From DASUPK01 sp963743575 (lineage in GTDB: Bacteria > Actinomycetota > Thermoleophilia > Solirubrobacterales > 70-9): a stretch of 64,000 nucleotides of DNA. Of this stretch, positions 1-8,505 are shown in pieces (within the stretch, counting starts at the first letter, position 1; each line of letters begins with the position of its first letter). The stretch is taken from the NCBI GenBank assembly GCA_963743575.1, contig CAVUQC010000002.1, positions 186,001-250,000 of the forward strand, read 5' to 3'. The translations under genes and the position numbers were made by a program. Under the pieces are notes generated by a model. The model was not told the DNA's origin. It worked only from the letters and a program-made list of their open reading frames with translations, and ran no database searches.

Positions 1-2
1 AG

Positions 3-425
3 GAGGCGATGCGGGTGGCGCTGCCTCCCGGGCACCCGCTGGCCGCCGCCAAGTCCGTTCGGATCGCGGATCTCGCCGACGAGGACTGGCTCTGTGGAGA
101 GCTGCCGAGCTCATGCCGGGAGCAGGTGCTTCAGATCTGCCGCGATGCCGGCTTCGAGCCCAGGATCAGCTTCCAGAGTGAGGAGTACGAGGTGATCAAG
201 GGATTCGTCGCCGGAGGGCTCGGCGTGACGATCCTGCCCGAGCTCGCCGGCGGTCATCCCGACATCGAGCTGCGTGCGGTGCGGGGCCGGAAGCCGATCC
301 GCCGCGTCTGGGCCGTGACGCGCGAGAGCGAGGCACGCTCGCCCGCAGCCGAGGAGATGCTCGGCATCCTGCGCGAGGTCTGCCGCGCGTACAGCGAGGA
401 CACGAAGCTCGCCCTGGCCGCCTGA
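3..425 (+). CDS. LysR-family transcriptional regulator, 3' fragment (effector-binding domain)
   Basis: The reading frame is open from the window edge, so the N-terminal helix-turn-helix lies upstream and is not visible. The visible part (about 140 residues) resembles the second half of a LysR substrate-binding domain: a PPGHPLA segment, then the typical GLGVTILPEL stretch near residue 75. The fold places the effector between two Rossmann-like lobes. The target and ligand cannot be told. The gene ends about 80 bases before the riboswitch of the next gene and is probably a separate unit. Confidence 0.8.
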   Translation, partial: EAMRVALPPGHPLAAAKSVRIADLADEDWLCGELPSSCREQVLQICRDAGFEPRISFQSEEYEVIKGFVAGGLGVTILPELAGGHPDIELRAVRGRKPIRRVWAVTRESEARSPAAEEMLGILREVCRAYSEDTKLALAA

Positions 426-504
426 GCCAGGCACGATCTGCAGGATTCCTTGCACCACGAGACAGGTCCGGATCGGGCGACAACGGCCGCGACGCGCCTG
501 TGAG

Positions 505-655
505 AGCGTTCGCTACCGTTCCTGGCTCGATAGAGCCGAGTCCCTCGATTCGAGGGAGCGGGGAACCCAGATTGTTGGGGCGAATCGCCGGCAACTGCTC
601 CGGCGTAACGCGACTCCTTACCGCGTGAGCCCGTCAGCTAACCCCGCAGGCACCG
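505..655 (+). promoter_or_regulatory. Cyclic di-AMP riboswitch (ydaO-yuaA class)
   Basis: This untranslated stretch before the Rpf-like gene carries the conserved blocks of the ydaO-yuaA family: a TTCGCTACCG-like 5' part near 508, GGGGAACCCA at 557-566, a GGGGCGAATC block near 577-586, and the hallmark CCCGTCAGCTAACC at 630-643 followed by CGCAGGC. Several local stems are visible (for example GGCTCGATAGAGCC at 524-537 and TCCCTCGATTCGAGGGA). The class is known upstream of rpf and other wall-lytic genes in actinobacteria, where c-di-AMP turns expression off. Exact borders are approximate. Confidence 0.92.
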
Positions 656-661
656 AAGGAG

Positions 662-1708
662 ATGGAAGCGGCGACGACATACGTTCGCAGTACACGCGTC
701 CGGCCCCGCCGGGCATTCCGCCGCAGGCGGATGGCCCTGGGCGGCGCGATCGCGCTCGCCGTGAGCGTCGTCCTCGGCATCAGCCTGGCCGGCGCCAAGG
801 ACCCCTCGCTGAAGGACAGAATCGACGCGGCGCGCTCAGATGCCGGGCAGCTCACGAACAAGGTCGGTTCCCAGACGGCCCAGATCGCCTCGCTGACCAC
901 CCAGGCGCATCAGGCGGGAGCGCACGCGATGGAGTTGAACGCCCAGGTCCAGGACGCCGAGGCCCGCTCGCAGCAGCTCTCGAAGCAGCTGGACGTCGCT
1001 GAGAGGCAGCTCGAAGTGCTGCGCGGCCATTACGCCACGTCGGTCAAGGTCCTCGACAGGCGCCTCGTGGACATCTACGAAAGCGACGCTCCCGACTACG
1101 TCACGGTGCTGCTGGAGTCCAACGGCTTCGACGACCTCTCCACGCGCGCCGATTACCTCCAGGCGCTCCATCACGCCGACATGCGGATCGCGAACCAGGT
1201 CGCGTCGCTTCGGAACCAGATGGACGATCACACCCACCAGGTCGCGGACCTGAAGCAGAGCTCGGACGCCGAGGCGCAGCAGCTCACCGCCACCAAGCAG
1301 AGCTTTGTCGCGAGCCAGGAGGCCGCGACCCAGAGCGCCGCCGCCGTCGCACAGGCACGTTCCGGCACCCAGTCCTCGCTCGCGGACGCACAGGACCAGG
1401 TCGCGCAGCTCGAGCAGCAGCAGGAAGCTCAGCAGTCCTCATCCTCGTCGGGGTCGAGCTCCGGGAGCGCCGCCTACCTCGGCGGTCCGTACTCGATCCC
1501 GACCTACATCGTCATGTGCGAGTCGGGCGGCAACTACCACGCGCTCAACTCCTCGAGCGGCGCGGGCGGCGCCTACCAGATCCTCCCCTCGACCTGGGCG
1601 GCCTACGGCGGCCAGGGCGAGCCGCAGAACGCGCCCAAGGCCGAGCAGGACCGGATCGCCGCCGAGATCTGGCGCGACTCCGGGCCGAGCGCCTGGTCCT
1701 GCGCGTAG
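662..1708 (+). CDS. Secreted coiled-coil protein with C-terminal Rpf/transglycosylase-like domain
   Basis: The product is 348 residues: an Arg-rich N terminus, a signal/anchor segment at about 24-45, a long Gln/Ala-rich coiled coil (about 50-250), a Ser-rich linker, and a C-terminal domain at about 275-348. That domain has the Rpf/transglycosylase-like pattern IxxCESGGNY, with a candidate catalytic Glu at 287, AYQILPSTW, and paired Cys at 286 and 347. It should cleave peptidoglycan outside the cell, in growth or resuscitation. The riboswitch directly upstream implies c-di-AMP control. A GAAGGAG ribosome site abuts ATG 662, which is unusually close; ATG 731 is an alternative that keeps the signal segment. 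Confidence 0.88.
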   Translation: MEAATTYVRSTRVRPRRAFRRRRMALGGAIALAVSVVLGISLAGAKDPSLKDRIDAARSDAGQLTNKVGSQTAQIASLTTQAHQAGAHAMELNAQVQDAEARSQQLSKQLDVAERQLEVLRGHYATSVKVLDRRLVDIYESDAPDYVTVLLESNGFDDLSTRADYLQALHHADMRIANQVASLRNQMDDHTHQVADLKQSSDAEAQQLTATKQSFVASQEAATQSAAAVAQARSGTQSSLADAQDQVAQLEQQQEAQQSSSSSGSSSGSAAYLGGPYSIPTYIVMCESGGNYHALNSSSGAGGAYQILPSTWAAYGGQGEPQNAPKAEQDRIAAEIWRDSGPSAWSCA

Positions 1709-1730
1709 CGCGCCCCCCTGGGCGCGGTTT
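1709..1730 (+). terminator. Hairpin terminator between convergent genes
   Basis: Immediately after the stop codon there is a 7-bp perfect stem (CGCGCCC / GGGCGCG, 1709-1726) with a four-base loop, followed by GTTTCT. It sits between two convergent genes and could act in both directions. Confidence 0.7.
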
Positions 1731-2702
1731 CTACCTGGCAGTCTGGCCGTAAATCGCCATCGCCTTGCGTCGATCTCGCTCCGCCTCGATCTGTCGTCTC
1801 ACGCCCTCCTCGAGCGACACGACCGGTCGATAGCCCAGTTCCTGAGCAGCCCTGCTTGTGTCCGCAGCGGTCCTGCGAGCGTCTCCGGCGACTGCCGGCC
1901 GATGCTCAACGAACAGTTCGCGGTCAAGGAGACGGCGAAGGGTCTCGACCACATCGGCGATGGTGATCGAGTTGCCCCGCGCGATGTTGTAGACGCCGCC
2001 TGGAGTGCCTCGATCGGCGGCGGCGATCGTGCCGACGACGACATCGTCCACGCAGGTGAAGTCGCGCGCCTGTAGTCCGTCCCCGAAGAGGGGGATCGGC
2101 TCGCCGTCGAGTCCGGCGCGGATGAATCGGTTGAACGCCATGTCGGGGCGCTGGCGCGGTCCGAAGGTCGTGAAGTAGCGCAGGGCGACGGTCGGCACTC
2201 CGAATTCGTCGAAGTACTGCCGGCAGAGCAATTCTCCGGACAGCTTTGTGATCCCGTAAGGAGAGACCGGCGCCGGAGCATCCGACTCACTCGTGGGAAG
2301 CCGCTCCGCATCGCCGTAGACCGACGATGACGAGGCGAAGACGAAGCTGCGCAGTTGCCGTCGGCTCGAGGACTCGAGAAGCCGCTGGGTCGCGAGGAGA
2401 TTGTCGGATAGGTAGATTGCGAAGTCTCGGCCCCAGCTCGCCCGCACTCCGGGCTGGGCTGCTAGGTGGAAGACGACGTCGACTCCCTCAAGCAGGGCGT
2501 CGAGATCGAGCCGAATGAGGTCATCCTCCACGCAGGTGAATTCAGGTCGCGATTGGACGGCGCTGAGGTTGTATCGCTTCAGTTCTTCGTCGTAGTAGTT
2601 CGAGAAACGGTCGACTCCCCGAACCTCGAACCCGTCGGCGAGCAATCTCGCAGTCAGATGGGAGCCGATGAATCCGGCAGCTCCAGTAACGAGCGCCCTC
2701 AA
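1731..2702 (-). CDS. NAD-dependent epimerase/dehydratase (UDP-sugar 4-epimerase-like)
   Basis: This 323-residue extended short-chain dehydrogenase has the N-terminal Rossmann motif TGAAGFIGSH (residues 6-15), the SSSVYG strand and an active-site Y-x3-K (YGITK, near 149-153). It is of the UDP-glucose/glucuronate 4-epimerase type acting on a nucleotide sugar in the cytoplasm; the substrate is not determinable. The start is TTG 2702. It lies 23 bases downstream of the encapsulin gene on the same strand and may be co-transcribed with it, although a functional link is not obvious. Confidence 0.85.
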   Translation of the reverse strand: MRALVTGAAGFIGSHLTARLLADGFEVRGVDRFSNYYDEELKRYNLSAVQSRPEFTCVEDDLIRLDLDALLEGVDVVFHLAAQPGVRASWGRDFAIYLSDNLLATQRLLESSSRRQLRSFVFASSSSVYGDAERLPTSESDAPAPVSPYGITKLSGELLCRQYFDEFGVPTVALRYFTTFGPRQRPDMAFNRFIRAGLDGEPIPLFGDGLQARDFTCVDDVVVGTIAAADRGTPGGVYNIARGNSITIADVVETLRRLLDRELFVEHRPAVAGDARRTAADTSRAAQELGYRPVVSLEEGVRRQIEAERDRRKAMAIYGQTAR

Positions 2703-2725
2703 GCGAACCCACGCTGATTCACAGC

Positions 2726-3529
2726 TCAGGGGGTGAGGCCGACGGCGGCTTCGGGCGTCACGGCCCGGAAGCTGAAGCTCTCTTCGAGGTAGAGCTCGAC
2801 GGAGTCGGCGTCATGGTTCAGGTAGCCGATCGAGAGGTCCTGGCCTGATTCGAACAGGAAGTCGCCGCCGCGCAGGCTGACCACGGAGCCTTCCTTGACG
2901 GCGGGCGCCCAGACGATCGGGCCTCCGAGGATCTCCTGAAGATGCTGCATGAGTGGGTAGCCGCCGTGCTCTCCGGTCTCGAGGACGCGCGTATGCGCCT
3001 CGGGGCTGAGGGCCAGGCCGTAGGGCCCGCCGACGCCCACGGCTCGCAGGTCGTCCACCGCCTTCGCGATGTGGCGGGGATAGCGCTCGCAGTCCTCACC
3101 GAGGGCGATCGTCTTGTTGGGGGAGGCCTCGTTCACACCGGCGATGCCGGCGGCCTTCCAGCCGTGGAAGACCACGGCGTTCTCTGTGCCGGCGATCCTC
3201 CTGGCCGCTTTGTCGAGAGCCTCCAGGTCGACATCGTCCGCCCCGCGATCGGCATCGTCGAGCTCGGAGCGGGAAACCGAGAAGGGCGCTCGCAGCTCCA
3301 CAAGCCCGAGGACGCGACGCTGCCTCCCGTCAACTCCGTCGCCAGGCACCTTCGAGACCTTCTCGGTCCGACCGAGGTTGGTGGCGGAGTACTCCCAGCC
3401 GCTCGGGCCCTCGAAGTCGACGAGCTTGCGAGCGGCCAGCGCGGGGGTGAGGCGCTCTCGCGCCTCCTCATCCAAAAGGCGCCAGCCCTCCGCGGTGATC
3501 GGGGCGTGCTCTCGGAGCAGGTGGCTCAT
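2726..3529 (-). CDS. Encapsulin shell protein (family 1, linocin/CFP29-like)
   Basis: The 267-residue product has the usual length and pattern of family 1 encapsulins: N-terminal MSHLLREHAPIT, then WRLLDEEA, a P-domain, the GGPYGLALSPEAH segment and a C-terminal ESFSFR strand. It has an HK97-like fold and self-assembles into an icosahedral protein compartment. Its ATG overlaps the stop of the upstream encapsulated ferritin gene by four bases, so the pair is translationally coupled and the cargo is known: an iron store. Confidence 0.96.
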   Translation of the reverse strand: MSHLLREHAPITAEGWRLLDEEARERLTPALAARKLVDFEGPSGWEYSATNLGRTEKVSKVPGDGVDGRQRRVLGLVELRAPFSVSRSELDDADRGADDVDLEALDKAARRIAGTENAVVFHGWKAAGIAGVNEASPNKTIALGEDCERYPRHIAKAVDDLRAVGVGGPYGLALSPEAHTRVLETGEHGGYPLMQHLQEILGGPIVWAPAVKEGSVVSLRGGDFLFESGQDLSIGYLNHDADSVELYLEESFSFRAVTPEAAVGLTP

Positions 3530-3918
3530 CGGGCGTTCCCCTTCAGGCCGCCGATTCCGAGCGACTCGCTGCCGGCGAGGGGCGCGCCCTTCGCCGCCTC
3601 TCCCTCCGTGGCCTCCTCCTCGGACTCCTCGCCGTGTTCGACGATGTCGCCCTCCTGGAAGAGGATCCCCTGTGCGATCTCGCGCCAGAGGGGGGTCTTG
3701 CGAAGCAGAAACTCGAGGTCCATCGAGAAGTGCTTGAACTCCTCGCCCTGGGCGTCGCGCATGATCGCGCGGGCCTCGCCATCGGGCTCGACCGCGAGCC
3801 GCTGCTCGTACCAGCCGATCGCCTCCGCCTCCTCGGTCACTGAGGCGCAGAGACGGGCGAATGTCCGGGTCTCGGCCGGAAGCTCGTCAGGCGGCTCGTG
3901 GTACTGATCGAATCCCAC
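3526..3918 (-). CDS. Encapsulated ferritin (EncFtn) cargo protein
   Basis: This 130-residue protein matches the EncFtn family, a two-helix half-ferritin that forms a ferroxidase centre at a dimer interface. Glu30, Glu60 and His63, with Trp36, align by spacing with the known metal ligands. Helix 2 carries the typical RKTPLWREIAQGILFQEGDI segment. After an acidic linker, the C terminus has the encapsulin-targeting peptide SLGIGGLKG (about 119-127). It oxidises Fe(II) for storage inside the shell encoded next door. Start GTG 3918 has AAAGGA upstream. Confidence 0.96.
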   Translation of the reverse strand: MGFDQYHEPPDELPAETRTFARLCASVTEEAEAIGWYEQRLAVEPDGEARAIMRDAQGEEFKHFSMDLEFLLRKTPLWREIAQGILFQEGDIVEHGEESEEEATEGEAAKGAPLAGSESLGIGGLKGNAR

Positions 3919-3954
3919 GGCGGCATCCTTTCACGCCAGACGAGTTCTAATCCT

Positions 3955-4389
3955 CTACTCGGCGATCTCGCGGAGATCCCTGGGCCTCATCAGCAGGTGG
4001 AGGATGTGATCGTCGAAGGCGGCAAGCCCGCCCTTCTTCATCTTCACGCGCGAACCGGTGACCAGGGCGACGGCCTGGGAGCAGTCCGGCTCGTGGCCGA
4101 CGAGCATGACCTCGCCGCGGCCGGTGGCCAATTCGAGGGGGTCGAAGTCCCCGCCGGCCAGGCGCTGGTCGATCTCGACCGGTACATCCAGCACCTGGCA
4201 GGCGAGGTCGGCCGTTCTCTTCGCTCGCACCCTGGGGCTGGCGAGACAGGCATCGAGCTTCACGCCCAGCTTCTTCAGTGCCCGGCCCGCGTTGACCGAC
4301 TGCTGCTCGCCCTTCTCCGTGAGCTCTCGATCGGCGTCCGGCTTGCCGGCGCCGTCCTCCGCGTCCCCATGCCTCAGGATCCAGATCAC
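3955..4389 (-). CDS. sixA: Phosphohistidine phosphatase SixA-like
   Basis: A 144-residue histidine-phosphatase domain starts at GTG 4389: the catalytic LRHGDAED motif is at residues 5-12, PRVRAKRTAD holds the substrate arginine, and the second catalytic His is in VGHEPDC. The length fits SixA, which removes phosphate from phosphohistidine in phosphorelay proteins. The frame stays open for over 3 kb upstream, antisense to dnaE, but only this part resembles a protein. A TAGTTT box seven bases before GTG 4389 supports the start. It is divergent from dnaE. Confidence 0.87.
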   Translation of the reverse strand: MIWILRHGDAEDGAGKPDADRELTEKGEQQSVNAGRALKKLGVKLDACLASPRVRAKRTADLACQVLDVPVEIDQRLAGGDFDPLELATGRGEVMLVGHEPDCSQAVALVTGSRVKMKKGGLAAFDDHILHLLMRPRDLREIAE

Positions 4390-4396
4390 GTCCCGA

Positions 4397-4402
4397 AAAC
4401 TA
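4397..4402 (-). promoter_or_regulatory. -10 box (TAGTTT) for sixA
   Basis: TAGTTT lies seven bases before the GTG start, with no ribosome binding site between, as expected for a leaderless mRNA. Confidence 0.5.
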
Positions 4403-4485
4403 TCTGCTCGCCGAGGCCTCCCAAATTGCGCGTTTGGCTTTCGTGAGCCACCCGTGACGTCGGGGACGCTCGTCAAGATGGATCG

Positions 4486-7400
4486 GTGAGCGCCGGAGCC
4501 GTCCATCTGCACGTCCACAGCGAGTACTCGCTGCTCGACGGGGCCTGCAAGATCGACAAGCTCGCGGCGCGGGCAGCCGAGCTGGAGATGCCGGCGCTCG
4601 GGCTCACCGACCACGGCGTCATGAACGGGTCGGTCGAGCACTACAAGGCGTGCAAGGAGGCCGGGATCAAGCCGATCATCGGCCTCGAGGCCTACTTCGT
4701 CGACGACCGGGTCACCACGCCGCAGGCCGCGCGGTACGAGCGCAACCACCTCACCCTGGTCGCCTCTGACGATGCCGGGTTCCGCAACCTGGTCAAGCTC
4801 AGCTCCGCCGGGTTCCTCGAGGGCTTCTCGCGTGGCAAGGCGAACGTCGACCTGGAGCTGCTCTCGGCGCACTCGGAGGGCGTGATCGCTCTGACCGGCT
4901 GCCTGCAGTCGCGCTTCTGCCGCCGGCTGGTCGAGGACCGCCCCGACGATGCCCGCGCCCACGTGGACGACCTCGTCAACGCGTTCGGCCCCGACCAGGT
5001 CTACTTCGAGGTCCAGCGCAACGGCATCGCGGAGCAGGAGAAGGCGAACGAGGGGATCGCCAAGATCGCCCGGGAGCTCGGGAGGCCGCTGGTCGCCACG
5101 GCCGACGTCCACTACCTGCGCCGCGAGGACTACGACAGCCACGCAGCGCTGCTCTGCGTCCAGACCAAGTCGACGATCGAGCAGCCGAAGCTTCGCTTCG
5201 ACACCAACGAGTTTTATTTGAAGAGCTCGGACGAGATGGCCGAGTCCTTCTCGGACATGCCGGAGTCGGTGGCGAGCACGCTCGAGATTGCCGAGCGCTG
5301 CGACGTCGAGATGAAGCTCGGTCAGCTCCTGCTGCCGCGCTTCCCGACGCCGGACGGGCAGGAGCCGGGGGACATGCTCCGCGACCTCGCCCTGGAAGGC
5401 CTCCGCAAGCGCTACGGCGATCCGATCCCGGCCGAGGCGATGGAGCGCGTCGAGTTCGAGCTCGGAGTGATCGACGACATGGGATTCCAGTCGTACTTCC
5501 TGATCGTCTGGGATTTCGTCAACTACGCGAAGGAGAACGGGGTGGCGGTCGGCCCGGGCAGAGGCTCGGCCGCGGGCTCGATCGTGGCGTACGCGCTCGA
5601 GATCACCGACCTCGACCCGCTCGCGAACGGCCTGCTCTTCGAGCGCTTCCTCAACCCCGGCCGCAAGTCCATGCCCGACATCGACATCGACTTCTCGGTC
5701 CGGGGGCGCGAGCGGGTGATCCGCTACGTCGCCGACAAGTACGGGCGCGAGTGCGTGGCGCAGATCATCACCTTCGGCAAGATGGCCCCCCGCGCGGCCA
5801 CCCGCGACGCGGCCCGGGTGCTCGGCTACGACTACGGCGCGGGCGACCGGCTCGCCAAGCAGATCCCCGAGCCGATCATGGGGCGCAGCCCGAGCTTCGA
5901 GGAGTGCCTGAAGCCGGGCGAGGAGCTGAAGCGAACGTACGACTCCGATCCGGACGCCAAGCGCATCATCGACACGGCGCAGGGCCTGGAGGGCATCGTC
6001 CGCAACCACTCGATTCACGCGGCCGCCGTGGTGATCGCGGACCGCCCGCTCCAGGAGATCGTCCCGCTGCAGCTCGCCGAGGACCGCGGCGGCGGCAATG
6101 GCAATGGCAACGGAAGCGGCAAGCCCGAGCGCGCCTACAAGACGGTCACGCAGTACTCCATGGGGCCGATCGAGGAGATCGGCCTGCTCAAGATGGACTT
6201 TTTGGGCCTGCGGAACCTCGACGTGATCGAGGACGCCACGGCCATCATCGAGCGCTCCCGGGGCGAGAGGATCGACATCAAGGACATTCCTCTGGACGAT
6301 CCGAAGACGTACGCGATGCTCGCCAGGGGCGACTCGGTCGGCGTCTTCCAGTTCGAGTCCGACGGCATGCGCGATGCGCTCAAGACGATCCGCCCGACCG
6401 AGTTCCAGGACCTCGTCGCCATCGGGGCGCTCTACCGGCCCGGCGCCATGCGCTTCATCCCGGACTACGCCAAGGGCAAGCGCGATCCGGAGTCGATCCG
6501 CTACCCCGACCCGCGCCTGCGCCCGATCACCGAGACGACCTATGGCTGCGTGATCTACCAGGAGCAGCTCATGGAGATCGCCAAGCAGATGGCCGGTTTC
6601 GAACCCTCCGAGGCGGATGACCTCCGCAAGGCGGTCGGCAAGAAGAAGAGGGATCTGATGGCGACCATGAAGGAGAAGTTCCTCGAGGGCATGGCGGCCT
6701 CGAAAACCGACCCGAAGGTGGCCAAGGACCTCTGGTCGCTGATGGAGGCTGCGGCGGACTACTCGTTCAACCGCTCCCACGCCGCCTGCTACGCGCTGAT
6801 CTCCTACCGGACCGCCTGGCTGCGCGCCAATTACCCCGCCGAGTACATGGCGGCCCTGATCTCGACGGTGATGTCGACCAAGGACAAGGTGCCCTTCTTC
6901 GTCAATCGCTGCGCCGAGATGGACATCGAGGTCCTTCCGCCGGACGTCAACAGCTCCGACCATGGCTTCGTCGTCTCCGGCAACTGCATCCGCTTCGGGC
7001 TTGACGCCGTGAAGAACGTCGGCCACATCGCCGTACAGGCGATCCTCGATGCCCATACGAAGGACGGGGACTTCACCTCCTTGTGGGACTTCTGCGAGCG
7101 GGTGGACTCCCGGACCGTGAACAAGCGGGCGATCGAGTGCCTGATCAAGTGCGGCGCATTCGACTCCACGGGTGCCTCCCGCAAGGGCATGCTCGAGGCA
7201 CTCCCGGCCGCCACCGCATTCGGCCAGAAGGCCCAGGAGGACTCGCGCCTGGGCCAGTCCTCGATCTTCGACCTCGGTGGTGGGGCGGAGGAGGCCGGGC
7301 CTTCGCGCCAGCACCACGCGCCGATCCGCGCCGAGGAGTTCGACCAGAACGAGCTCCTCCGCCTGGAAAAGGAGACGCTCGGCACCTTCCTCTCCTCGCA

Positions 7401-7998
7401 CCCGCTCGCCGAGGTCAAGGATGCGCTGCGAACCCGGGTCGACTGCTCGCTCTCCAGCCTCGCCGACAAGCAGGACGGATCCTGGGTCACGGTGGGCGGC
7501 ATCATCACGGAGTTCAAGCGGCACACCTCCAAGAACGGCTCGAAGATGGCGTTCGCCACCGTCGACGACGTCGAGGGCCAGCTCGAGCTGCTGGTCATGG
7601 GCAAGGCCTACGAGGCCTCCCAGGAGTTCCTCGCGGCCGACGCGATCGTGGTGGTCAAGGGCAGGCTCGACCACAAGGGCCGCGGGGAGACCAAGCTCGT
7701 CGCGCAGGAGGTCGAGCTCTTCGAGCCCACCGAGGATGAGGTCGCCAAGGCGAGGGCCGCCAGGAACACGGGTCCTCTGCGAATCGACATCGAAGCCGCG
7801 GCCTTCGGCGCCTCCCTGATCGAGGAGCTCAAGCTGATCCTGGGGCACTTCCCGGGCGACTCGGAGGTCGTCCTGGTGATGAAGACCCGCGAGGGCCCCA
7901 GGGAGCTTCGCTTCGGCAGTGGCTACAAGGTGCGCCGCTCCGCCGGGTTGGACGCTGAGCTCGATGCGGTTCTCGGTGCCGCGACGCGCGCCGCCTGA
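4486..7998 (+). CDS. dnaE: DNA polymerase III subunit alpha (DnaE)
   Basis: This is the replicative polymerase, 1170 residues and full length. An N-terminal PHP domain begins HLHVHSEYSLLDGA (residues 7-20). The C-family palm has PGRGSAAGS and the catalytic PDIDIDF (about 397-403), then RNHSIHAAAVV, a finger region with YQEQLMEIAKQ, helix-hairpin-helix segments and a C-terminal OB fold (WVTVGGIITEFKRHTSKNG). A short Gly/Asn linker lies near residues 536-545. It starts at GTG 4486 directly before the PHP motif. It works with the clamp, clamp loader and DnaB at the fork. Confidence 0.97.
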   Translation: MSAGAVHLHVHSEYSLLDGACKIDKLAARAAELEMPALGLTDHGVMNGSVEHYKACKEAGIKPIIGLEAYFVDDRVTTPQAARYERNHLTLVASDDAGFRNLVKLSSAGFLEGFSRGKANVDLELLSAHSEGVIALTGCLQSRFCRRLVEDRPDDARAHVDDLVNAFGPDQVYFEVQRNGIAEQEKANEGIAKIARELGRPLVATADVHYLRREDYDSHAALLCVQTKSTIEQPKLRFDTNEFYLKSSDEMAESFSDMPESVASTLEIAERCDVEMKLGQLLLPRFPTPDGQEPGDMLRDLALEGLRKRYGDPIPAEAMERVEFELGVIDDMGFQSYFLIVWDFVNYAKENGVAVGPGRGSAAGSIVAYALEITDLDPLANGLLFERFLNPGRKSMPDIDIDFSVRGRERVIRYVADKYGRECVAQIITFGKMAPRAATRDAARVLGYDYGAGDRLAKQIPEPIMGRSPSFEECLKPGEELKRTYDSDPDAKRIIDTAQGLEGIVRNHSIHAAAVVIADRPLQEIVPLQLAEDRGGGNGNGNGSGKPERAYKTVTQYSMGPIEEIGLLKMDFLGLRNLDVIEDATAIIERSRGERIDIKDIPLDDPKTYAMLARGDSVGVFQFESDGMRDALKTIRPTEFQDLVAIGALYRPGAMRFIPDYAKGKRDPESIRYPDPRLRPITETTYGCVIYQEQLMEIAKQMAGFEPSEADDLRKAVGKKKRDLMATMKEKFLEGMAASKTDPKVAKDLWSLMEAAADYSFNRSHAACYALISYRTAWLRANYPAEYMAALISTVMSTKDKVPFFVNRCAEMDIEVLPPDVNSSDHGFVVSGNCIRFGLDAVKNVGHIAVQAILDAHTKDGDFTSLWDFCERVDSRTVNKRAIECLIKCGAFDSTGASRKGMLEALPAATAFGQKAQEDSRLGQSSIFDLGGGAEEAGPSRQHHAPIRAEEFDQNELLRLEKETLGTFLSSHPLAEVKDALRTRVDCSLSSLADKQDGSWVTVGGIITEFKRHTSKNGSKMAFATVDDVEGQLELLVMGKAYEASQEFLAADAIVVVKGRLDHKGRGETKLVAQEVELFEPTEDEVAKARAARNTGPLRIDIEAAAFGASLIEELKLILGHFPGDSEVVLVMKTREGPRELRFGSGYKVRRSAGLDAELDAVLGAATRAA

Positions 7999-8080
7999 AC
8001 CCCGCGCACTATCAGATCGACCGCCCGGTTCGCAAGGGCGGACTCGGCGCCAAGATGACCATCCCCGCCTCGACGCCGCC

Positions 8081-8086
8081 TAGACT
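8081..8086 (+). promoter_or_regulatory. -10 box (TAGACT) before the cysteine-rich gene
   Basis: TAGACT lies seven bases before GTG 8094 and supports that start over ATG 8055. Confidence 0.5.
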
Positions 8087-8093
8087 TCACGCC

Positions 8094-8498
8094 GTGCCGA
8101 GGCAGACACAGACACAGAGGAGCAGCGCCGGCGAGTGCCGCCAGTGCCGCACCTTCTGCGACAAGCTCGTCAACCCCGCGGGCTGCCTCGAGATGGGGTG
8201 CAAGTTCCTCTACACCTACGAGGACATTCGCACCGGCGGCCGCTTCATGGGATGCATGAACAAGGTGTTCAGCGCGGAGATCGACTTCGACCTCTTCCTC
8301 CTGGCCGAGCGCGCCCGGGAGGGCTTCGGCGGGATCAAGATGACGGGCGCTCCGCTTCCTCACTGCCAGTTCAGCGTCGAGCGCGCCTACGAGGGCGAGG
8401 GCCCTGGACACGAGTGCGTCAACCGGCGCTTCTTCGATGCGCCGGACGACACGCCCGAATCGATCCGGGCCTTCGACCTGCGCAACACCCTTTCCTGA
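8094..8498 (+). CDS. Conserved-looking cysteine-rich protein of unknown function
   Basis: I do not recognise this 134-residue protein. It is soluble, with no signal peptide or membrane segment. Its N-terminal half has Cys in the pattern C-x2-C-x3-C-x8-C-x4-C (ECRQCRTFCDKL, GCLEMGCKF), with a further Cys in GCMNK and two near the C-terminal third (PHCQF, HECVN). Such spacing suggests metal or Fe-S binding. ATG 8055 would add 13 residues, but the -10-like box favours GTG 8094. It ends eight bases before a lytic transglycosylase lipoprotein. Confidence 0.72.
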   Translation: MPRQTQTQRSSAGECRQCRTFCDKLVNPAGCLEMGCKFLYTYEDIRTGGRFMGCMNKVFSAEIDFDLFLLAERAREGFGGIKMTGAPLPHCQFSVERAYEGEGPGHECVNRRFFDAPDDTPESIRAFDLRNTLS

Positions 8499-8505
8499 GC
8501 CGGCC

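Noticed and set aside
6096..6120. GGCAAT-type short tandem repeat in dnaE
   Set aside because: It encodes a Gly/Asn linker in frame and shows no sign of phase variation; an ordinary flexible loop.
3955..7848. A 1297-codon open frame antisense to dnaE
   Set aside because: Only its last 144 codons (sixA) look like protein. The rest is Leu/Val/Gly/Arg/Asp-rich without motifs, the typical antisense shadow of a high-GC gene with biased third positions.
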